Made by a program: the position numbers and the translations under genes. This document shows, one piece after another, positions 1 to 10,491 of a stretch of DNA of 64,000 bases. The DNA is taken from positions 20,101,370 through 20,165,369 of the forward strand of contig NC_049904.1 in NCBI RefSeq assembly GCF_001411555.2, given 5' to 3'. The DNA is from Juglans regia (Eukaryota; Streptophyta; Magnoliopsida; Fagales; Juglandaceae). The notes below the pieces were generated by a model. It was not told where the DNA came from and made no database searches. It worked only from the letters and a program-made list of their open reading frames with translations. Positions within the stretch are counted from its first letter, which is position 1, and the number at the start of each line of letters is the position of its first letter.

Positions 1-2
1 TG

Positions 3-710
3 TGCCCAAAAGATGAGAATGAAATAAGTGAAATGCTTAAAGTTCCCTATGCTAAAGCTGTGGGAAGCCTCATGTATGCAATGACAAGTACCAGACCAGA
101 TATTTGTCATGCAGTAGGATTGGTAAGCATATTTCAATCCAATCCAGGTAAAGAACATTGGCAAGCAGTGAAACGTATATTAAGATATTTACAAGGTACC
201 AAAAATTTGAAATTGTGCTTTGGAAACAATGATCTAGAATTAATCGGCTATAGGGATGCTGATTTTTGAAGTGATGTAGATGATAGAAAATCTATAACTG
301 GATATATATTTCTATTTAGTGGAACAACAGTTTCTTGGTTAAGTAAAAAATAGGACTGTGTTGCTAAGTCTACTATGGAAACAGAGTATATTGCTTGTAG
401 TATTGCAGTGAGTAATGTAGTGTGGATAAAACGCTTTGTTGAAAGCTTAAATTTGGGTACATCCACAGAACCAATCAATGTGTTTTGTGATAATCAGTCT
501 GCCATTTCTTTGATAAAAAGTGGAACACAGAGTTCCAAGCGAAAACACATTGATGTGCATTATCACTATATTTTAGATATAGTGGAAAGAGTTGAGGTCA
601 AGGTTAATTTCGTTTCCTCGACCGAGATGGTAGCAGATCCAATGACCAAAGGTTTATCTCTGGAGAAATTTAGAGAACATGTGACTAGAATGGGATTGAG
701 AGAAACATAG
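3..710 (+). pseudogene. Ty1/copia RT C-terminus and RNase H
   Basis: Reads in frame from the window edge, so the 5' part of the element lies outside. The first third carries the end of the copia reverse transcriptase (GSLMYA, TSTRPDICHAV, then W-AVKRILRYLQGT). RNase H follows: YRDAD (normally Y-DADW), DDRKSITGYIF, a METEY block normally read as EAEY, the CDNQSAI block, then KHIDVHYHYI and MVADPMTKGL near the C-terminus. These are family-diagnostic for Ty1/copia pol. Two in-frame stops, near 266 (replacing the W after DAD) and near 351, make it non-functional. The frame ends with TAG at 708-710, followed by a long 3' untranslated part, a polypurine tract and an LTR in the same orientation. Confidence 0.93.
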
Positions 711-1452
711 GTGAAGCAATCTCATGGTCAACATGTATAACTCAGCAAATTCTGGGGACGCCTAGAAAATTGGAGTTATGGAGATACCCAAATGAAAATT
801 TTGGTCATTTGTAAATTCACTGATAAGGTGATCAAGAAAAATTTCAGGAATGGCCTTAAGGTGAGTACTTGATAAAATTTCAGTGCAGGTTGATTAACCA
901 AGTAAAAGGTTAATCATGGTAAAGTCGCTGATAAGGTGATTAAGGAAAGACTGAGGTGAGTAAGTACTTAATGAAAATTCAGTGCCATTCACTAAAGTTT
1001 TAGTGAAATGTAATTTGATTACCCAAGTAAATGGTTAATCATTTGCAAAGTCGTTGATAAGGTGTTTAGGGAAAAACCTTAGGAATAGCCTCTAGAGGAA
1101 GTACTTAACGAAAATTCAGCGCAGGTCAATACATATGTTATGTATTCGGCTGAAGTCGTCAATTGTGACAGAGGTATGGATTGTTGATCCAGTCACAAAG
1201 AATTGATGCCGTTCACTACAAATTTTTTAGTGAAATGAAGTCACCCCTAATATGTGATCAGTGGGAGCACATATGGTAAAGGGTGCGGTCAGATAAGGTA
1301 ATGACAAAAAACGTGTGCACGTAGACGCTTGTCATGCTCTGACGCTGATCTGCAAGAGTAGCAGATGAGAGTTGAGTAGTGGAAAACTTATATTGGTACC
1401 AAGGTAAAATACTCAACTGGATCATCACCGTTTTGTGTGATCAAGTGGGAGA
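711..1452 (+). repeat. copia 3' untranslated region with direct repeats and polypurine tract
   Basis: Non-coding DNA between the pol stop and the 3' LTR. It holds three diverged direct repeats beginning with GATAAGGTG at about 822, 930 and 1056; each runs through a GTACTTRA..AAAATTCAGYGC block, with spacing of 108 and 126 bp. The last bases, AAGTGGGAGA near 1444-1452, form the polypurine tract that primes plus-strand synthesis. Seen directly; the repeats have no known function. Confidence 0.7.
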
Positions 1453-1870
1453 TGTTATTCTAAGGGATGTGATAACCAAATGGTGTATCCCTTGGAATGA
1501 CACCCTCTAACATGGTGATGGTTCCCACGAGGGGTGATGTTAAAGGAAGTGTCAAGAGACACAACCTTTTGATGTGTCACTCCTTAAGGTTATGACCTTT
1601 GGGTTACCATTGGTTTACCAATGGTTATGCCCTTTCACAATAGGATGTGTCACTCCTTAAGGTTGTGACCTTTGGGTTACCATTGGTTAACTAATGGATG
1701 TTCCCTTTACCAACCGGTGCACGATGGCCTATAAATAGGGGTCATTGGTGCACAAATGAATGCACTAAATTCCCTTTGTTCATCACCAACTTGTGGGACA
1801 AATACCCTCACGGGAGTGTCACCATATTGTTGTAATTTCCGCTTCCATTTGTTATTTATTTCTCTACACA
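1453..1870 (+). repeat. 3' LTR of the upstream copia element
   Basis: Starts TGTTATTCTAAGG directly after the polypurine tract and ends near CTACACA. A TATA box (TATAAATA, 1730-1737) marks the U3/R boundary. Inside is a two-copy tandem repeat of about 73 bp starting GATGTGTCACTCC at 1571 and 1644. The right end is set by homology: from about 1874 the sequence matches the unrelated segment at 19651-19693. The 5' LTR lies outside the window. Confidence 0.8.
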
Positions 1871-1918
1871 TTTTACATATGATTTTCACTTGATAATTTT
1901 TAAGATGGACTTTCATAT

Positions 1919-2172
1919 TGTAAAATGTAGGCCCTAGCAGAATACAAAGGGGCAAAAATATAGCACAACAAGGGATGAAACCCTAGCAGAGCAAAAGTCT
2001 AGACATATAAGCTTTTGGAGGAAAAAAATAAAAGATTTAAAATGAATGGTTATTTTCATCTATGTACAGTGATCGGTATTTATAGTAGTGCATGAGGAAA
2101 TAAAAATATATGTGACTAACATGTGATACAAAGATGAATAAAAGAATTAAAAATTAACTTTAATTCTTGATA
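1919..2172 (-). repeat. 3' LTR of the minus-strand copia element
   Basis: On the minus strand the LTR begins TATCAAGAATTAAAG after the purine stretch CTTGAAGGGCG and ends CTACATTTTACA. A TATA box on the minus strand lies at plus coordinates 2077-2084. About 137 bp next to the 1919 end align with 5432-5570, the truncated 5' LTR, with scattered substitutions. Confidence 0.8.
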
Positions 2173-2189
2173 CGCCCTTCAAGATGGAG

Positions 2190-2745
2190 AGTATATAGAA
2201 TGGACTCTCATCTTGAAAACTAAGTGATGAAATTGTTGAAAACCAAGAGGTGTGGTTAACACATCAGCAAGTTGATGACTAGAAGCTAAGTGAAAAATCT
2301 TGATAACTCCAGCTTGAATTTTTTCACAAATAAATTGACAATCTAGCTCAATGTACTTTGTTCTTTTATGGAAAACTGGATTGACATCAATGTGTAAGGC
2401 AGCCTAACTATCATAAAAAAGTTGAGCACTATGAATATGAGAAATACCAAAATCAGATAAGAGAGTTAGAAACCAAATGATATCACAAGTGGTAAAAGCC
2501 ATAGATCTATACTCAGCCTCTGCAAAAGATCTAGAAACAGTGGTTTGTTTCTTTGTCTTTCAAGAAACCAAAGAATCCTTAAGAAAAACACAATAACCAC
2601 TTGTAGATCTTCTACTGTCAGGACAAGAGGCCCAATCAGAATCAACAAAAGCTTTGAGAGATAATGTATTGCCAACTGTGAAGAAAAGACCATGACTAGA
2701 GTGCCTTTGATATATTGTAAAATTCTGTAGGCTGCAGTAAATGGG
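2190..2745 (-). pseudogene. copia RNase H, minus strand
   Basis: Minus-strand translation gives a copia RNase H in order: [18 protein letters not shown], then TTVSRSFAEAEYRSMA, a HID-NPVFHKRTKYIELDCQF block and ASSHQLADVLTT at the C-terminus. Catalytic D and E positions are recognisable. A stop replaces a residue after SLVS, and other stops interrupt the frame. It abuts the PPT of the 3' LTR, as expected for copia gene order. Confidence 0.85.
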
Positions 2746-2755
2746 GCTGTTTGGG

Positions 2756-3535
2756 CTAAGCCATGTATTGGCTAAGCCTATTGACAGAATAACATAAGTC
2801 TGGCCGAGTTAATGTTAGATAAAGAAGTCGACCTACAAGTCTTCTATAAACTGTAGGGTCAAGCAACAAGTCTCCCACATCCTTACTCAACTTAATATTT
2901 TGTTCCATAGGAAAGGCAATAGGTTTAGAAGTAAGTAAACTAGCATCTTGAAGAATCTCCAAAGAATATTTTCTTTGACACAAAGAAATACCAGCAGGAG
3001 ACCGAGCCACTTCCAGACCAATGAAATTTTTGAGCTTAGCAAGTGTCCTTAAGCTTAAACTTCCCATCAAGCAAGGACTTCAAAAGCTCAACAAATTTCA
3101 TATAATTACTAACAATGAGAATATCATCAACATAGACAAGAAGGGCAATAAAAGATGAACCCTCAGTCTTAGTAAAAAGAGAATAATCAACTTTGGATTG
3201 CTGAAAATCCATACTAAGTATAGAAGTTGAAAACTTGGAGAACCACTACCATGAAGACTATTTCAAACCATAGAGTGATTTATTCAACATGAAAACTTGG
3301 GACCCCCATTTAACATGAAAGCAAGGAGGTAAAACCATGTACACTTCTTTAGATAAGTCCCCATGCAAAAAAGTATTATTTACATCAAGTTGTGTAAGAT
3401 GCCAGCCTTTCACAACAACAATGGCAAAAAAAGTTTGAATAGTAGCCATTTTAGCAACAGGTGAAAAATTTTCAGAATAATCCAATCCTTCAGTTTGGGT
3501 ATAACCCTTGGCAACCAACCTTGCCTTATATCTTT
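2756..3535 (-). pseudogene. copia reverse transcriptase, minus strand
   Basis: Two open stretches cover most of an RVT_2-type reverse transcriptase. The 5' part (3258-3535) has [37 protein letters not shown] (normally NAFL) and KSLYGLK. The 3' part (2756-3070) has [18 protein letters not shown] and [18 protein letters not shown]. Between them the region around the catalytic YVDD is out of frame; minus-strand sequence near 3130 still encodes FLVYVDDILIV. Frameshifts and stops make it a pseudogene. Identification is secure. Confidence 0.9.
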
Positions 3536-3539
3536 CAAT

Positions 3540-4030
3540 TGAGCGATTTTATAAAAATTCTAAGAATATGTGAAACTTTAGATTTGTGCTTAAGAAGATA
3601 AAGTCATGTAGCACGAGTTGAATCATCAACAGTAGTAAAAACATATTTTTAACCACCAATAGTAGGTACAGAATATGGACCTCAAACATCACAATGAACA
3701 AGATCAAAATGAGCAGCAGAGAATTGAACATTATTAGGAAAAGATAATTTCCTTTCTTTAGCTAAAGGACAAATCATGCAAGGATTGCATGGAACAGTCA
3801 ATTTAGGAACAAAATTATTCACAAATAGTATCTTGGAATTAGAAGGATGACCAAGTCTATTATGCCAAAGCTCATAATTAGAGCATTCTGAAGAAATGGA
3901 GCAAACATGTGATGATATTGTTTTAGGTAAACAAACAACATATGTACTAGAAAAAAAGTAGGTTTAGAAATAGAAAGGCCTAACTGTTGCAATATATAAA
4001 GGTCTCCTTGTAATCTACCCACTCCAATCA
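3540..4030 (-). pseudogene. copia integrase, truncated
   Basis: Minus-strand reading shows the GAG-pre-integrase zinc-binding segment (LWHNRLGHPS with the downstream CNPCMIC pair) followed by FDLVHCDV, GPYS and KYVFTTVDDSTRATWLY, the start of the copia integrase core. The catalytic core then breaks off and the sequence passes straight into the RT start, so the rest of the integrase is deleted. In-frame stops interrupt the core. Non-functional. Confidence 0.82.
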
Positions 4031-4117
4031 GCCTCTAACGAATCATAATAGACAAATGTCAGAGGAAAATAGAAAACAACAAATTAGTGATTGTGTTAAT
4101 ATGCTAATGGAAATCAA

Positions 4118-5400
4118 TTAGAATTTAAAGGTTGGAACACATAGAACATCAAGTAAAACAACATGTTCAGAAATAGAAACAGAGCCAATATGTGTAACAG
4201 ACACAGATTGACCATTATGAAGCTTCACGAAAGCATTAACAGAATTAGTAATAGAAGTAAAACAATCAATAGAAGGAACCATATGATCAGTGGCTCCAGT
4301 ATCAATAATCCAAGAATTTGAAGTAAATGTAGCAGACTGAGCAACAGAAAAAACAGAGTGAGTATTATTATGAGGAAAAATAATACTAGAAAAAATATTT
4401 GAAACAATTGCATTGACAGCAGAAGGAACTTCATCAACAAATTTAAAAGGATGAAACAGATTTAGAAGCTGATGATAGTGAGCCTCAATCAAGGTAAAAT
4501 AAGAAACAATCGAGGAATTGCTATCACTAAGGATAACATTATTAGCCATAGATTGTTGCCTCTGTTTCGGTTTGTAGCCTGGGGGAAAGCCATGCAACTT
4601 GTAACATTTTTCAATCACATGACTAGTAATTTCACAGTGTTTACATACTGGTCTATCCTTCTTAGAAAATGATTTAGTAGATCTGGTTCACTCATTTTGA
4701 GAAATAAAAATGTGTGAATCAACAGGGGGCAGAGAAACATAAGGGATTTCACGTTGTTGTTTGTCTAGTAAAACAAGAGGAAAAACTTTATTAAGAGGAG
4801 GCAGAGGCTCCATAAGTAGAATCTGTACACGAGTAGTTGCAAAGGATTCATTCAATCCCATAAAAAATTATAAAATATGTTCTTGTTGAACATAGGAGTT
4901 CAATGTTTGTACAGCTCCACATGAACAAGTAGGAACAGGCTTGTAATTAGTAAGTTCATCCCAAAGGCCCTTAAGATGAGTAAAATAATTACTCACCGAA
5001 AGAGAACCCTAAGAAAGAGAGGAAATCAATTTCTACAACTGAAAAATGCAAGGTTAATTTTTCTGAGAATATTGTTCCTTAAGATCCGACTAGATCTCAC
5101 AAGCCGTTGTAATATACAAGATACTAGAAGAAATTTCTTAAGATCTAAGATATCACCATATTGTTACATTGGAGCCATGGAGAAAGGAGAGAATCTATTG
5201 GCTCCAAAGCTTAGGAATAGATCCATCAATGAATCCAAGCTTGTTTTTCTCCGAGAGGGCCACGGACATCAAATGAGACCAAGCCTGTAGTTCTCACCGA
5301 GAAGAGGCTGAGTGACCAAACGGACACCATAACTATCACTAGGCTGAAGAAAGTAAGGAGAAGTGGCATCCTCAAAGATAGATTTGTGAGACGGCACCAT
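4118..5400 (-). pseudogene. copia gag and aspartic protease, minus strand
   Basis: An ATG at 5400 on the minus strand opens a degenerate gag: SPYFLQPSD, LVTQPLLGENY and KTSLDSLMD correspond to the copia retrotran_gag_3 N-terminal block. Stops and frameshifts then accumulate to about 4640. From 4618 an intact 166-residue frame covers the end of a CCHC zinc knuckle (IEKCYKLHGFPPGY), a Ser/Asn-rich linker and the pepsin-like protease with catalytic triad context WIIDTGATDHM, ending near LCVPTFKF. A minus-strand PBS-like TGGTATTAGAC (plus 5421-5431) lies just upstream. Homologous gag sequence recurs at 5571-5671. Confidence 0.85.
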
Positions 5401-5431
5401 GGAAGCAATAAAAAAAGGATGTCTAATACCA

Positions 5432-5671
5432 TGTAAAATGTAAACTCTAGTAGATTACAAAGGGGCAAAAATATAGCACATCAATGGATGAAACTCTAGC
5501 AGAGCAAAAGTCGAGATAGAGAAGCTTTTGGAGGAAACAAAATAAAAGGTTTAAAATGAATTGCTATTTGAAACAACTTCATCAGCAGATTTAAAAGGAT
5601 GAAGTAGATTTAGAAGTTGTTGATACTGAGCCTCAGTTAAGGAAAAAGGAGAAACAGTCAAGGAATTGCTA
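5432..5671 (-). repeat. truncated 5' LTR fused to a second gag fragment
   Basis: 5432-5570 aligns with the 3' LTR at 1919-2055. The rest of the LTR is missing; instead 5571-5671 resembles the gag region at about 4402-4520 of the same element, in the same orientation (shared TTTAAAAGGATGAA and GAGCCTCA). At 5672 the sequence returns to the duplicated segment also seen near 20970. Confidence 0.7.
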
Positions 5672-6266
5672 CTTTTCTGGATAATGGAATGAATAAAGGG
5701 GAGAATGTTGATGGTGTGAGAAATTGAGGATGTGTCTTTAGACTGAGATTGAATTTCCGACCCAAATTGAACTAATAATATTTCTGATTCAATAAGAACA
5801 AGTCAAAATATAGAACATTTTGATTGTTGTACCGAATATTTTGGGTTGGAAATCCTTGGAACGTAATATTTCTTTTGATGAATTCCAATCTTGCTCAAAC
5901 ATAAACATATTTCGTATGTACGTACGTTATAAGCAAAGAAAATTGTCACTGTACAACTATTGATCAGATGACAAATTAAGCTATATATTAGACCATGATT
6001 CAATTTATATCTGATTATGTTGAGGCGACATTATCCCTTATTTCTTTTAATGTTAATATAAAAGTTGATAAATAATGTCACATTCACTTATATATGAAGA
6101 ATGTTGTAGCCATTATTCGTATTTAAAAAATCTATCTCAGGTTTTTCTCTCTATCCACAATAATCTAATTGCTACAATAATCTGAAAAGAACAACTCGAT
6201 CCATCTTAAGGTTCGTCTACTAGAATTCTCAAGGAATTTTTTTCCATACTTCATTTACTCTGACAA
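5672..6266. repeat. duplicated non-coding segment, copy D1
   Basis: No gene seen. The segment is repeated elsewhere in the window: 5672-5930 matches 20965-21210 (CTGGATAATGGAATG, GATGGTGTGAGAAATTGAGG, GATTGTTGTACC), and 5810-6266 matches 50197-50572. D1 continues after the solo LTR at 8415-8477 and after CACTA A at 19295, as the uninterrupted copy near 50573-50650 shows. It ends in the 5-bp target GACAA (6262-6266). Confidence 0.75.
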
Positions 6267-8414
6267 TATAACACCCCGTATTTTAGTATATTTTTAATGA
6301 ACGATTATTTTTATTAATTCAAAATTTATTCTCTTGTTTTAAAGTTGTTGGATATTTAGTTGGTTTATTTTTATGATTTTAATTTTGTGAAAACTATTTT
6401 GATGTGCTTTCTTAGTATTAATTATTGTTATGCATTTAAATTTCTCTTTATTTTAAATTAGTTTATTGTTGGATTTAATTATTTTATTTTTATTTAATCA
6501 CTGCATTTGAATTATTTTATTTTACTTGCTGTTTTGAAATATTTTTCGTTGGATCATTTTTGTGACCCAAGATGTGATGATTGGATCTCATTTCTTTCCC
6601 CCACTTTTATTTTTCCCCTTTTTCTTTCTTTTTCTTTTCTTTCTCCCCATTTCTCTCTCTCCTCTCCAGCGCGCTGCACCCCCCACTCTCCCCGTGCGTT
6701 GCTTCTCCTCCACCCAGCCACCACCGTGCGCCATCGTGTGCCTCACCGCCCCTCCCATTCCCTTCCCCACCGGCCGACGACCACCACCCTTCAATCCCAG
6801 CTTCTCCCATGCCACCGTTCGCTCCCACGAACAACTTAAAGCCGCGACATTCCTTACGCCATTTCGCAGCCGTCGCACCACCTCCGGCCACCATTTCTTC
6901 ATCACTTCATCTTCAACCTCCTAGCAACCCAATGCACCCAACCCCAGCTCTGATCCACCACTGGTGAAGCCCCACCATCAATATTTATGTTTTGGGTATT
7001 TTAGCCTTCGACCGCCCTTCACCTACATCCCTAAGCCCTTCCCTATCAATCTCGAGTCTTGGTTTGTTCCCGTTCAAAAGTGGGTTTTTGAGACCCACGA
7101 CCACAGTGCATTTGACACTGTTTTGTTGCTTTGTTGCCACTTCTTGTAGCTCCGTGATCCTTCGGAAATTATAAAATAGCACTGTAAATATTTTCCCAAA
7201 TAACTTTCGTGATTTAAATGTATTTTTGCACTAACTCTTTTTACTGTGATCTGGTTGGTTATGCCGGACTTAGTCCGAGGAGTAAGGGGGTCGGATGGAT
7301 TGGAAGATGAAGTTGTTTGTGTGTTTGGGTTGTGTTGAGTGTTGTTGGATGTTGGTTATTGAGATGTTTCATGTACATGGCATATTTGCACGCATGATCA
7401 TATTTGTAAAGGAAACTGGGTTTTCGTGTAATTGCATTCACGCTCATGTGTTTATTGAAACTGGATTTTTATGTGAAAGGATTTTTGGGTGCGTGTGTAT
7501 CATGACCCCAAGCCGAGATGGGGCATTATCTCGGTGGAGCTCCTCTGGTCACTCGGGAGCGGAATATACTGAGTGACGTCCCCTGAATTGTTGTTTTGTG
7601 ACAATGGGATTGGATGAGATGGTCTCGTGCCAACTCCGTGGCCCTTTGCTGGCGGGGATTAGAGGATGCTTGGCCACAAATGCGCTAGGCGCAGAACTGG
7701 GTATCGCTCATTGCGTAGAGGATGCTTGGCCATGAATGGACTGGGCGCGGAACTGGGCATCGCTACGAAGCCAGGACGTGCGGATAGTCCCTAGGGGAGA
7801 TCATGGTGCATATGGTAATAATGGATTATTGGACTATTTTCTGGAAAAATAGCGTGTGTTGGGTATGAATTTTGTGTGAATTATTTTCTGGGAAAATGTT
7901 TTACGGATACGTTTGGGCCAAAATGAGATTTTGGCGTGTGTTGGAAAATGTTCATTTTCGGGGAAAACGATGTTTTGAGAATAATTCATATTTCATCATA
8001 TGCATGCATTATTGTTGGTTGTATTAATGTATTTTTATTCTCGAGGGTTGTTTGGTTTATACTTATCTGCGGTACTGTTTTATGGTAACGCAGATTTCGA
8101 TGCAGATGAGGCCGAGGGTGAGCCTGAGGATTCGGCTCCGCCCGAGGAGTGATTTGGGACCACTCGTATCTGTATTTGGGACTTGTATTATATTTATTTT
8201 TTATGACTGTATAACTTTTTAGACCACTTTTACTGATGTTTAGATTGTGTTAACAATTCTGGTACTTAGTTTACTTAAATTATCCGCAGCATTGTTTTTG
8301 TACACTGTTGCATGTATACACACTTGGCACTATCGTTGGGATGCGTGACCGTGTTGTAACCATCCGGGTGTCTCGATTCCAGTGTTCTTGTACATGGGGG
8401 TAGGGGGCGCCACA
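6267..8414 (+). mobile_element. solo LTR of a gypsy element
   Basis: A 2,148-bp LTR with no internal region. It begins TATAACACCCCG (TG mutated to TA) and ends GGGGGCGCCACA, flanked by the direct repeat GACAA (6262-6266 and 8415-8419). Reverse-complement relatives are the LTRs at 57214-59253 and from 62874. It contains a CT/C-rich leader (about 6590-7060) and, near the 3' end, a short acidic reading frame (about 8090-8151). The unoccupied target is visible at 50568-50572. LTR-LTR recombination is the usual origin. Confidence 0.92.
8087..8151 (+). other. short acidic reading frame inside the solo LTR
   Basis: After a splice-acceptor-like TAACGCAG the frame encodes NADFDADEAEGEPEDSAPPEE and stops with TGA. 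The minus-strand LTRs carry the same C-terminus at 57473-57545 and 63133-63205 with a few substitutions and one codon length difference, all in frame. Whether it is translated is unknown; it could be the last exon of a transcript started in the LTR. Confidence 0.45.
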
Positions 8415-8768
8415 GACAATGCAAGAGATGATAGTATGGAAACATTATTTATTTATTCTCTTGCTTCGTGTATACGCCACTACAATAGAATTTGGATTTT
8501 GTGATGGACGAAACAATCACAAAAATATGCAAACCCTCACTAAAACTTTTTTGTGGCGGTCTCAAACCTTCACCACAACTGTCACCTAAAATGGGTCACA
8601 GAATGTTTTTTGTGATGGTGTATTGTTCAACCGTCACAAAAGGCTTCACAGAATTTGTGAACACCTGAGTGTACACTAATTCGCAAATGAGTCTAAGGTT
8701 ATTCATGCAATGTCACACAAAATCTAACAAATAACATATACATATATATGACACACAAGCTATGTCAA

Positions 8769-9606
8769 GAGTTATTTACTAAGTATGTTATTTCTTACTT
8801 AGTACTTTTTTTATCTTATTTGTTTTATTTACTAAATATGTTATCATGAATTACTTTTTGTATAACATCTTATTAATTAATTTATATTAGTATATATAAA
8901 TTAAAAGTTAAAGCTATTATTTATTTATTAGTTATTTTTTTTATTAGTTATTTACTAAGTATGTTATTTCTTACTTAGTTCTCTTTTATCTTATTTATTT
9001 ATCAAGTATGTTTTCATGAATTTTTTATAATATCTTATTAATTAATTTATATTAGTATATATAAATGAAATTCAAGTTAAAGCTATTATTTGTTTATTAG
9101 TTATTTACTAAGTATGCTATTTCTTACTTAGTACTATTTTATCTTATTTGTTTTATTTACTAAGTATATTACTAATTCTATCTCCTATATTCACAATATT
9201 ATAAAATTCAAGATATTTTTTCAATTATATATTTTTTAAAATTCACAACATATTCACAATTAAACACCAATACATTCACAATATATTAAATTCACAACGT
9301 ATTCACAACATATTCACAATCAATTATCTAACAACATATTCACAATATCCAAACATATTCAAAAAATTTCACAACATAGTCACATATTCACAACATGCAT
9401 ATTCAAACAATAAATTATTTAACATGCATATGCACAACCAATTATCTAACAATATATTCAAAATCAATTGTCTAACATATTCACAATCAATTATCATCCA
9501 AACATATTCACAATCCAAATTATCTAACAACATATTCACAATCAATTATCTAACAACATATTCACAATATCCAAACATATTCACAATCAATTATCATCCA
9601 AACATA
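8769..9606. repeat. AT-rich repeats inside CACTA copy A
   Basis: Two kinds of repeat. Long diverged copies start AGTTATTTACTAAGTATG at about 8769, 8946 and 9099. From about 9240 to 9606 there is an irregular array of AACATATTCACAAT and CAATTATCTAACA units. The array resumes at 16359 after the nested insertion. No coding potential seen. Confidence 0.75.
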
Positions 9607-10432
9607 TTGGATTATGGGGTTTAGCGATCTCCCTTAGGGACTCGCTAGACTTATGGGAGTCTATTGGTGCTTGACAGCCCAACCCGTTGGTGCACCTTGC
9701 GTGTACTGCAAAGCCCCTCATGACCGTTTGCAGCATGTATAGATGTGGGGCTCTGCGCTACCAAAGTATATAAAGAAATAAAGTTGCGCCTCTGCTAACA
9801 GCAATTGCTTTTAGCCTAGTGGTAAGCACTTGATCCTAACAAGTGGTATCAGAGTGAGGTTGCAGGTTTGAGTCCCCCAAGTGTCACTCGAGGAGAGATT
9901 GTTGGATTATGGGATTCAGCGATCTCCCTGAGGGACTTGCTAGACTTATAGGAGTCTATTGGTGCTTGACAGCCCAACTCGCCAGTGCACCTTGCGTGTA
10001 CTGCGAAGCCCCTCATGACCGTCCGCAGCACGTATAGATGTGGGGCTCTATGCTGCCAAAATATTTAAAGAAATAAAGTTGCGCCTCTGCTAACAACAAT
10101 TGCTTTTAGCCTAGTCGTAAGTGCTTGATCCTAACAAGTGGTATCAGAGTGACGTTGAGGGTTCGAGTCCCGCAGGTGTCGCTGGGGGGGGAGATTTTTG
10201 GATTATGGGGTTCAGCGATCTCCCTTAGGGACTTGCTAGACGTATCGGAGTCTATTGGTGCTTGACAGCCCAACCCGCCGGTGCGTCTTACGTGTACTGC
10301 GAAGCCCTTCATGTCCGTCCACAACATGTATAGATGTGGGGCTCTGCACCACCAAAGTACATAAAGAAATAAAATTGCACCTCTACTAACATCAATTGCT
10401 TTTATCCTAGTGGTAAGCTCTTGATCCTAACA
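9607..10432 (+). mobile_element. TRIM-like miniature LTR retrotransposon, three tandem LTRs
   Basis: Three near-identical LTRs of about 235 bp (9607-9841, 9900-10136, about 10198-10432), TGTTGGATTATGG to GATCCTAACA. LTRs 1 and 2 and LTRs 2 and 3 are each separated by only about 58-60 bp. Each short internal region starts with TGGTATCAGAG, the initiator-Met PBS, and ends in a purine-rich GAGGAGAGAT or GGGGGGGAGAT just before the next LTR. LTR plus PBS plus PPT with no coding sequence is the definition of a TRIM. The first LTR lacks its leading bases. Confidence 0.75.
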
Positions 10433-10434
10433 AG

Positions 10435-10447
10435 TGGTATTAGAGCC
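10435..10447 (+). other. primer binding site preceding the copia gag
   Basis: TGGTATTAGAGCC, two bases after the third TRIM LTR. It matches the initiator-Met tRNA complement with one substitution. The sequence after it leads into the copia gag and is not the TRIM internal region. Confidence 0.75.
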
Positions 10448-10491
10448 AATAGCTCTTTTATTAGATTAACTATCTTTTGAGTTAAGATCTT

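Larger units (their letters stand above)
1919..5671 (-). mobile_element. Ty1/copia element, minus strand, internally deleted
   Basis: A copia element read right to left: truncated 5' LTR (5432-5570), degenerate PBS, gag-protease-integrase-RT-RNase H, PPT and 3' LTR (1919-2172). At about 3.75 kb it is short for the family because much of the integrase C-terminal half and the RT N-terminus are missing. Right of the 5' LTR is an extra gag piece (5571-5671). Flanking DNA on both sides resembles the segment at 19651-21300. No clear TSD is visible. Confidence 0.85.

Noticed and set aside
6507..6967. Overlapping Pro/Ser-rich ORFs of 95-128 codons
   Set aside because: Same C-rich leader effect within the solo LTR; the frame is not kept in the related LTR at 57214-59253.
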